Below are positions 58,107-64,000 of a stretch of 64,000 nucleotides of DNA, one piece after another. The position numbers and the translations under genes are program-made. The DNA lies in the NCBI GenBank assembly GCA_965656085.1, contig CBFHJA010000004.1, positions 74,566 through 138,565 of the forward strand, read 5' to 3'. Source of the stretch: Aliishimia sp965656085. Lineage in GTDB: Bacteria > Pseudomonadota > Alphaproteobacteria > Rhodobacterales > Rhodobacteraceae. The notes under the pieces were generated by a model that saw only the letters and a list, made by a program, of their open reading frames with translations, had not been told where the DNA came from and ran no database searches. Positions within the stretch are counted from its first letter, which is position 1; every line of letters starts with the position of its first letter.

Positions 58107-59195
58107 ATGACAACCCTCAAACTGACCTTGTCCGCATCCGCGCTGGCGCTGATGACAGCCGCTGCGTCCGCCGAAGAGGTTCGCGTCTACAACTGGTCTG
58201 ACTACATCGACGAAGAGTTGCTGACAAAGTTCGAGGAAGAAACCGGCCTTGAACTGATCTACGACGTGTTCGACAGCAACGAAGTGCTGGAAACCAAGAT
58301 GCTCGCCGGCTCCTCAGGCTATGACGTGGTCGTGCCCTCCGGCACCTTCCTGCAACGCCAGATTTCCGCCGGCGCGTTCCAGAAGCTGGACTTCAGCCAA
58401 TTGCCTAACAGCGAGAACATGTGGGACGTGGTCATGGAGCGCACCGCGCAATACGACCCGGGCAACGAATACTCAATCAACTACATGTGGGGCACCACGG
58501 GTCTTGGCGTGAATGTCGGCAAAGTGAAAGAAGTGCTCGGTGAGGACGCCCCGATGAACTCGCTCGCGCTGATCTTCGAGCCGGAGAACATGGAAAAGCT
58601 TGCCTCCTGCGGCGTTCATTTCCTCGACGCGCCCACAGAAATGATCCCAGCGGCCCTGAAATATCTTGGCGAGAACCCCGACAGCCATGACGCCGACGTG
58701 ATCGCCAAGGTCGAGCCGGTGCTGATGGGCGTGCGGCCCTATGTGCAGAAGTTCCACAGCTCCGAGTACATCAACGCACTGGCCAACGGCGATATCTGCG
58801 TCGCCTTCGGCTGGTCCGGCGACATCCTGCAAGCGCGGGACCGGGCCGCCGAGGCCGACAATGGCGTTGAGATCGAATATCACGCGCCCAGCGAAGGCGC
58901 GCTGATGTGGTTTGATCAAATGGCCATTCCGGCGGACGCTCCGAACCCGGAAGGCGCACACACGTTCCTGAACTTCATCATGGACGCACAGAACATGGCG
59001 CAAGCCTCGAACTACGTCTACTACGCCAACGGCAATGAAGCTTCGAAAGAGTTTCTTGTTGAGGACGTGATCGACGATACGGCCATCTACCCGGATGAGG
59101 CAACTCTGGAAAATCTTTACACCACAACACCCTACCCGGCGCGCACGCAGCGCACGGTGACGCGTCTGTGGACCAAGATCAAATCCGGAACCTGA
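58107..59195 (+). CDS. potF: Putrescine/spermidine ABC transporter substrate-binding protein (PotF type)
   Basis: A 362-residue periplasmic protein with a signal peptide ending AAASA-EEV (about residue 22). The mature start EEVRVYNWSDYIDEELLTKFEE and YDVVVPSGTFLQRQ are PotF/PotD features, with Trp and Asp residues for polyamine binding (VYNWSDYI, WSGDILQA). It delivers putrescine or a related polyamine to the PotGHI transporter. It starts the plus-strand cluster, and an intrinsic terminator follows it. Confidence 0.93.
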   Translation: MTTLKLTLSASALALMTAAASAEEVRVYNWSDYIDEELLTKFEEETGLELIYDVFDSNEVLETKMLAGSSGYDVVVPSGTFLQRQISAGAFQKLDFSQLPNSENMWDVVMERTAQYDPGNEYSINYMWGTTGLGVNVGKVKEVLGEDAPMNSLALIFEPENMEKLASCGVHFLDAPTEMIPAALKYLGENPDSHDADVIAKVEPVLMGVRPYVQKFHSSEYINALANGDICVAFGWSGDILQARDRAAEADNGVEIEYHAPSEGALMWFDQMAIPADAPNPEGAHTFLNFIMDAQNMAQASNYVYYANGNEASKEFLVEDVIDDTAIYPDEATLENLYTTTPYPARTQRTVTRLWTKIKSGT

Positions 59196-59204
59196 CCTGA
59201 CCAC

Positions 59205-59233
59205 GGGGCGGCTCGCGGGCCGCCCCTCTTTTT
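59205..59233 (+). terminator. Intrinsic terminator between potF and potG
   Basis: GGGGCGGC, loop TCGCGG, GCCGCCCC, then TCTTTTT. Its position would reduce transcription into potGHI relative to potF, as often seen for binding-protein genes. Confidence 0.85.
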
Positions 59234-59250
59234 CGGATTGCGCCTTTCCC

Positions 59251-60378
59251 GTGCCACAAACCGTTTTCTCCCCTTGGGACGACCCGACCCAGAAGCCCCT
59301 GATCCGTTTCGATGCGGTGACCAAGCGTTTCGGAGATTTCACCGCGATCGACGATCTGACGCTCGATATTTTCGAGCGCGAGTTTTTCGCGCTGCTGGGC
59401 CCCTCTGGCTGCGGCAAGACTACGATGATGCGGATGCTCGCCGGGTTCGAAGAGCCCACAGAAGGTCGGATCGAGCTGGCCGGCCAAGACATTGCCCATG
59501 TCCCGCCCAACAAGCGCGCTGTGAACATGATGTTCCAGTCTTACGCGCTGTTCCCGCACCTTTCGGTCTGGGAAAACATTGCCTTCGGGCTGAAACGCGA
59601 AGGGCAGGATAAAGACAAGATCGCCGCCCGCGTCGATCAGATGCTAGCCCTGACCCGGCTCCAGAAATTCGCCCGCCGCAAGCCGCACCAGATCTCCGGC
59701 GGCCAGCGGCAACGCGTCGCCCTCGCGCGCGCGCTCGCAAAGGCGCCCAAACTGCTGCTGCTCGACGAGCCGCTCGGCGCGCTCGACAAGAAGCTCCGTC
59801 AGGACACTCAGTTCGAGTTGATGGACATTCAGGAAAAGACCGGCACCACCTTCGTGATCGTCACTCATGATCAGGAAGAGGCCATGACCGTCGCCAGCCG
59901 CATTGCCGTCATGGACGAAGGACGCGTGATTCAGGTCGCCACACCGGACGCCATCTACGAAGAGCCGAATTCTGTCTATGTCGCTGATTTCATCGGTGAT
60001 GTGACGATTATCGAGGGCACCGCTCAACCTGCTGGCGAGGACCTCTTTCATGTACAATACGCAGAGAACCACCCGCCTTTTGTCGTGGCGTCCAAGCGCC
60101 CCTTTTCGGACGGGCAAAGCTGCCATTTCGCGATCCGCCCCGAGAAAGTCTCGATCCACGCGGGCACGCCAAGCGATGTGGACAATGCCGTGGCGGGCAA
60201 GGTTCTCGACATCGCGTATCTAGGCAATCTAAGCACCTATCTCGTGGAATTGCCAAACCGGACGATCATCAAGGCGCAGACTGCCAATACCCGCCGCCTC
60301 TCCCGACGCGACATCACTTGGGATGACGAGGTCTGGGTCAGCTGGACGAAAACCGCCGGGGTGCTGCTGAACAGATGA
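59251..60378 (+). CDS. potG: Polyamine ABC transporter ATP-binding protein (PotG type)
   Basis: A 375-residue ATPase with Walker A GPSGCGKT (about 50-57), signature ISGGQRQR, Walker B LLLLDEP and HDQEEAMT, and a C-terminal TOBE-type regulatory domain (HFAIRPEKVSIHAG). It powers polyamine uptake. The start is a GTG at 59251. The stop overlaps the PotH ATG (ATGA). Confidence 0.92.
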   Translation: MPQTVFSPWDDPTQKPLIRFDAVTKRFGDFTAIDDLTLDIFEREFFALLGPSGCGKTTMMRMLAGFEEPTEGRIELAGQDIAHVPPNKRAVNMMFQSYALFPHLSVWENIAFGLKREGQDKDKIAARVDQMLALTRLQKFARRKPHQISGGQRQRVALARALAKAPKLLLLDEPLGALDKKLRQDTQFELMDIQEKTGTTFVIVTHDQEEAMTVASRIAVMDEGRVIQVATPDAIYEEPNSVYVADFIGDVTIIEGTAQPAGEDLFHVQYAENHPPFVVASKRPFSDGQSCHFAIRPEKVSIHAGTPSDVDNAVAGKVLDIAYLGNLSTYLVELPNRTIIKAQTANTRRLSRRDITWDDEVWVSWTKTAGVLLNR

Positions 60379-61250
60379 AGCGGGCGATCCTCATAGGCGT
60401 GCCCTACCTGTGGCTTCTGGCACTGTTCCTGATCCCATTCGCCATTGTTTTCAAGATTTCTCTCTCGGATATCGCACTCGCGATCCCGCCTTATACACCG
60501 ACCATGGAAGACGGCCTCGCCGCGCTGATCGCCGGGTTGGATTTCGAGAATTTCGTCTTTTTGATGGAGGACGATCTCTACTGGAAAGCCTATGTGTCGT
60601 CGCTCCAGATTGCCGCGCTGTCGACCTTCTTCACCCTGATGATCGGCTATCCCATCGCATACGGCATGGCCCGCGCGCCCGAAGAGTGGCGCCCGACACT
60701 GATGATGCTCGTCATCCTGCCCTTCTGGACCAGTTTCCTGATCCGCGTCTATGCGTGGGTCGGCATCCTCAGCACAGAAGGCTTTCTCAATCAGGCGCTG
60801 ATCGGGCTGGGGTTGATCTCCGACCCGCTGACCATTCTGAACACGCAGATCGCGGTCTATATCGGCATCGTCTATACATACCTGCCCTTCATGATCCTGC
60901 CCATTTACGCCGCACTGGACCGCATGGATGGCGCTCTGATCGAAGCCGCAGAGGACCTCGGCTGCTCGCGCCTCTCGGCGTTCTGGCTCGTGACGGTGCC
61001 ACTGTCGAAGAACGGCATTTTCGCCGGGTGTTTCCTTGTCTTTATCCCCGCGCTCGGGGAATTTGTTATCCCGGCCCTCTTGGGCGGTTCGCAAACCCTG
61101 ATGATCGGCAAGGTGCTCTTCGAAGAGTTCTTCTCGAACCGGGACTGGCCCGTGGCAAGCGCTGTTGCGGTCGTTCTTCTGCTGATCCTGATCCTGCCCA
61201 TCGTGCTGTTCCAGTTGAACCAGCAGAAACAGGCGGAGGCGGAGACATGA
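60375..61250 (+). CDS. potH: Polyamine ABC permease (PotH type)
   Basis: A 291-residue permease with about six hydrophobic segments. The cytoplasmic coupling motif EAAEDLGCSRLSAFWLVTVP (about 194-213) interacts with PotG. It forms the channel with PotI. Its start and stop overlap both neighbours by 4 bases (ATGA), giving tight coupling. Confidence 0.93.
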   Translation: MKRAILIGVPYLWLLALFLIPFAIVFKISLSDIALAIPPYTPTMEDGLAALIAGLDFENFVFLMEDDLYWKAYVSSLQIAALSTFFTLMIGYPIAYGMARAPEEWRPTLMMLVILPFWTSFLIRVYAWVGILSTEGFLNQALIGLGLISDPLTILNTQIAVYIGIVYTYLPFMILPIYAALDRMDGALIEAAEDLGCSRLSAFWLVTVPLSKNGIFAGCFLVFIPALGEFVIPALLGGSQTLMIGKVLFEEFFSNRDWPVASAVAVVLLLILILPIVLFQLNQQKQAEAET

Positions 61251-62065
61251 CTCGTTTGTCGCCGTTCAACGTGGTGTCGCTGACCTTCGGCTTTGCGTTT
61301 CTTTACCTGCCAATCCTGATCCTCGTGGTCTTCAGCTTTAACGAATCGAAGCTCGTCACGGTTTGGGCCGGGTTTTCAACAAAGTGGTACGGAGAGCTTT
61401 TCCGCAACGAATCCTTTCTCGATGCGGCTTGGGTGACGCTCAAGGTCGCGGTGATCTCCTCGACCATCGCCACGGTGCTGGGCACAATGGCCGCCTATAC
61501 CTTGGTACGCGGTGGGAAATTCTTCGGGCGCACCCTGTTTTCCGGGATGATCTACGCGCCCTTGGTGATGCCAGAGGTGATCACCGGCTTGTCCTTGCTG
61601 CTCTTGTTCATCGGCATCGGTCTCGACCGCGGCGTCTTCACTATCGTTCTGGCGCATACAACGTTTTCCATGTGTTTTGTGTCAGTCGTCGTGTCCTCCC
61701 GCTTGGTGAGTTTCGACAAGGCCCTCGAAGAGGCCGCACTCGATCTGGGCTGCACGGCACTTGAGGCCTTCCGGCTGATCACCCTGCCGATCATTGCGCC
61801 CGCAGTGATTTCCGGCTGGCTGCTGGCCTTCACGCTAAGCCTCGACGATCTGGTGATCGCGTCCTTTGCCACTGGGCCTTCAGCGACGACCCTGCCGATG
61901 AAGATTTGGTCCTCCGTCCGCCTTGGTGTGAGCCCGGAGATCAACGCCTTATCCACGATCCTGATCGGTCTCGTGGCGGTCGGCGTGGTGTCCGCGTCGC
62001 TGGCCACCAAACAGGCTGCCCTTCGGCGCCAGCGGGAAGAGCAAGCCGCGACCCGGGCCGCATGA
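61247..62065 (+). CDS. potI: Polyamine ABC permease (PotI type)
   Basis: A 272-residue permease with six hydrophobic segments and the coupling motif EEAALDLGCTALEAFRLITL (about 164-183). It begins at 61247 overlapping the potH stop (ATGA). Its own stop overlaps the following oxidase start. It pairs with PotH. Confidence 0.93.
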   Translation: MTRLSPFNVVSLTFGFAFLYLPILILVVFSFNESKLVTVWAGFSTKWYGELFRNESFLDAAWVTLKVAVISSTIATVLGTMAAYTLVRGGKFFGRTLFSGMIYAPLVMPEVITGLSLLLLFIGIGLDRGVFTIVLAHTTFSMCFVSVVVSSRLVSFDKALEEAALDLGCTALEAFRLITLPIIAPAVISGWLLAFTLSLDDLVIASFATGPSATTLPMKIWSSVRLGVSPEINALSTILIGLVAVGVVSASLATKQAALRRQREEQAATRAA

Positions 62066-63387
62066 ACCGGATTTACAGCGACTACGTCTATAGCGAAGCA
62101 CCACGTGCACGATGCTGGTGGACCGAGACCTGCGACTTACCCGCGTTGCCCGTGGTCCAAGAGGACATGGACTGCGACGTCGCGATCATTGGCGGCGGTG
62201 TCACCGGACTGAACGCCGCCCTGACGTTAGCGGCTGCGGGCACCGATACGGTCCTGCTAGAGGGCAAGGTGATCGGATGGGGCGCATCCGGGCGCAATGG
62301 TGGGTTTTGTTGCCTCGGCGGCGCGCGTGGTGACAGCAATGCACGTATTGACACCACATTCGGCCCGGAAGCGCGGCACGCGTGGCGGCAGGCCGAAAAG
62401 GACGCCGTCACTTATGTGTCGGACCTGATCGAAACTGCCGGAATGGAGGTCGATCGCCATTCTGACGGAGAAACCTGGCTTGCGCACAGGTCGAAGGACA
62501 TGCGCGATGCGGAAGAAAAATGCGCCGAGATCGCACAGGATTACGGTGTAGAAGCGCAGATCATCGAAAAGGCCGATCTGGCGGCGCGCGGTCTCCAAGG
62601 CGGCTTTCATGGCGCAGTGCAAATCCCCATCGGTTTTGCTCTCAACCCGCGCAAATACCTCGCCGGGCTCACCGACCTTGCGCTTGGGGCTGGGGCGAGG
62701 CTGTGCGAACAGGCCGCCGTTGACAGCCTGACCCGTTGCGGTGGCCAGTGGAAATTGGGCCTCGGCGCGCGGACAGTCAAAGCGCGGAACGTGGTTGTGG
62801 CGACGAATGGCTACTCATCAGACACCCTGCCGCCACTGCTTTCAGGACGCTATATGCCCATGCAGTCGAGCGTCGTCACGACCCGGCCCTTGGCCGCAGA
62901 CGAGTTGGCGGCTCAAGGCTGGACCAGCCGTCAGATGAGTTATGACAGCCGCAACCTTCTGCACTATTTTCGCCTGATGCCCGATAACCGGATGCTGTTC
63001 GGCATGCGCGGAGGGTTGCGGGGGACGGCAGCCTCGGAGCAGCGGGCGCAGCGCCGTATCTTTTCGGGTTTCAGGAACATGTTCCCTGCGTGGGCCGGTG
63101 TCGAAATCACGCATTACTGGTCGGGAATGGTCTGTATGTCGCGCAGCGGCTTTCCCTTCGTGGGAGAAAGCCCGCACGATCCCGGCCTGTTTCTGTCACT
63201 CTGCTACCATGGAAACGGTGTGGCCATGGGCAGTTACTGTGGTGCTCTGATCGCAAGCACAGTCCTTGGCCGGGCGACCGATCTCCCAGCCCCGCTGTCC
63301 CACGCACATGCAGCGTTCCCATTGGGCAGGTTCCGCCGACTGCTCACGCCATTTGTTTATGCCGGTCTGAAAATGGCTGATCTGTGA
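62062..63387 (+). CDS. FAD-dependent oxidase, gamma-glutamylputrescine oxidase-like
   Basis: A 441-residue DAO-family flavoprotein. The N-terminal dinucleotide motif is DVAIIGGGVTGLNAALTLAAAG (about 39-60), followed by GWGASGRNGGF and later ATNGYSSDTLPPLL; the C-terminal GMVCMSRSGFPFVGE and CYHGNGVAMGSY complete the fold. This is the PuuB pattern, oxidising gamma-glutamylputrescine, and fits a polyamine operon. No glutamylputrescine synthase is nearby, so the substrate may differ. It overlaps potI by 4 bases. Confidence 0.88.
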   Translation: MNRIYSDYVYSEAPRARCWWTETCDLPALPVVQEDMDCDVAIIGGGVTGLNAALTLAAAGTDTVLLEGKVIGWGASGRNGGFCCLGGARGDSNARIDTTFGPEARHAWRQAEKDAVTYVSDLIETAGMEVDRHSDGETWLAHRSKDMRDAEEKCAEIAQDYGVEAQIIEKADLAARGLQGGFHGAVQIPIGFALNPRKYLAGLTDLALGAGARLCEQAAVDSLTRCGGQWKLGLGARTVKARNVVVATNGYSSDTLPPLLSGRYMPMQSSVVTTRPLAADELAAQGWTSRQMSYDSRNLLHYFRLMPDNRMLFGMRGGLRGTAASEQRAQRRIFSGFRNMFPAWAGVEITHYWSGMVCMSRSGFPFVGESPHDPGLFLSLCYHGNGVAMGSYCGALIASTVLGRATDLPAPLSHAHAAFPLGRFRRLLTPFVYAGLKMADL

Positions 63388-63538
63388 CGACTCTTTTCGC
63401 AAGTGAGCTCGATCTTTCCCGTACGTTCGGACAAAGTCCTGGGAGGGGACGAAGCTGTCAGAGCGCCGGCCAGAGAACCTGGATCGATAGGTTTCCTGAG
63501 AAGCTGATTTTGTGATTCACCATATTTGGAGGTGGATC

Positions 63539-63926
63539 ATGGGTAAGTCACTATTTTTGGACATACGGGAACGGGTCGTGGCGCTCGTCACGGAAGGACT
63601 GTCCTGCCGCGAGGCGGCGCGGCGCTTGCGTATATCAGCGGCAAGCGCTGTGCGGATCATGCAGCGCAAGACGCGAACGGGCGTGTGGAGGCGGAGCCCG
63701 ACATCACTATGCCGGAACTGGCCGAGACATTGAGGCAGACGCACGATCTGGCCGCGACCCCGGCCATGCTTTCGGGCCACCTGATCCTTCGCCTCTGCTT
63801 TACTTATGAAAAATCCCTGATCGCGACAGAAAGGCTGCGCAACGGGTCCGTGCCGCGCGATACGACTGGCGGCATCGCAGAATGCCAAGGATGCGCCTTG
63901 AGCCACACCGGCGCGTCTTCATCCCC
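63539..63926 (+). pseudogene. Degenerate IS630-family transposase
   Basis: Starts MGKSLFLDIRERVVALVTEG and SCREAARRLRISAASAVRI, the IS630 helix-turn-helix, after a GGAGG at 63528. The frame is then lost: VEAEPDITMPELAETLRQTH continues in another frame with about 25 codons missing, and DWRHRRMPRMRLEPHRRVFI appears in a third. It ends before the DDE aspartate, with PSC instead of DET. It is a non-functional IS relic. Confidence 0.8.
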
Positions 63927-63946
63927 TCTTGTCTTATGGTTTGGGT

Positions 63947-63970
63947 GGCTCCCGTTGTATGATGGGAGCC
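63947..63970. repeat. Short perfect inverted repeat near the window end
   Basis: GGCTCCC and GGGAGCC, 7 bp arms around a 10-base loop. An ATG at 63962 opens a frame (MGAITLIAQIG) to the window end that is not identified; it could belong to another element interrupting the IS630 relic. Confidence 0.35.
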
Positions 63971-64000
63971 ATCACGCTGATCGCGCAAATTGGCGTGGTG

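Noticed and set aside
58912..58925. TTTGATCAAA inside potF as an operator
   Set aside because: It encodes the ordinary residues FDQM in the coding sequence and is not near a promoter.

Overview
The window is a chromosomal segment of a marine-type alphaproteobacterium, most likely a Rhodobacterales/Roseobacter-clade species. The evidence is: high GC; gene content and order (liv-type ABC cluster with two CoA ligases, ubiE-ubiB, serC-serA with a serC-type leader, pncA/pncB, polyamine cluster); two VPLPA-CTERM proteins; an alphaproteobacterial LexA box (GTTC-N7-GTTC); a CtrA-like box before flagellar genes. All identifications are from reading the sequence; no searches were run.

Layout. 1-8.7 kb (minus strand): a transport and activation cluster made of an acyl-CoA ligase, LivG, a small exported protein, LivH, LivM, a substrate-binding protein, LivF and a PaaK-like ligase (cut by the window edge), with one opposite-strand membrane gene inserted. 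8.9-13.6 kb: an M20 amidohydrolase, a formylglycine-generating enzyme, a VPLPA-CTERM protein and the sulfatase that the enzyme would activate. 13.7-17.4 kb: a LexA-box gene encoding a duplicated-domain protein, yaaA, recQ and a yggT-family gene. 17.6-21.3 kb: MFS transporter, mepA, a phytase-like esterase and a queuosine-precursor transporter. 21.35-22.7 kb: a tiny ORF with a Shine-Dalgarno perfectly complementary to the 16S rRNA tail, a terminator, the ribosome-rescue factor arfB, and a parDE-like toxin-antitoxin pair. 22.8-29.1 kb: a hypothetical gene, a second VPLPA-CTERM protein, pncB and pncA separated by a low-GC foreign-looking gene, a HemG-like flavodoxin and trhO. 29.4-36.6 kb: an MFS transporter, then motB-flgE-flgK-flgL-flgI. 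36.8-41.1 kb: ubiE, ubiB, a thiolase and a metallophosphatase. 41.2-47.2 kb: serine biosynthesis (serA, serC, divergent serB), a YCII protein, asparaginase II and an IalB-family protein. 47.3-55.7 kb: rlmN, a LOG-family protein, dapD, a hypothetical, dapE, a small glycosyltransferase-like protein, rnr and a GST. 55.8-63.4 kb: a polyamine cluster (aminotransferase, GntR regulator, potFGHI, PuuB-like oxidase). 63.5-64 kb: a decayed IS630-family transposase.

The most unusual signals are the tiny ORF with hairpin and terminator in front of arfB, the SOS-box gene with an internal duplication, a dispersed repeat family built from GTATGTACA and GCCATACGC units (one copy encodes part of a signal peptide), palindromic repeats inside operons, and a foreign gene splitting pncA from pncB. 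No rRNA, tRNA or CRISPR array was seen.
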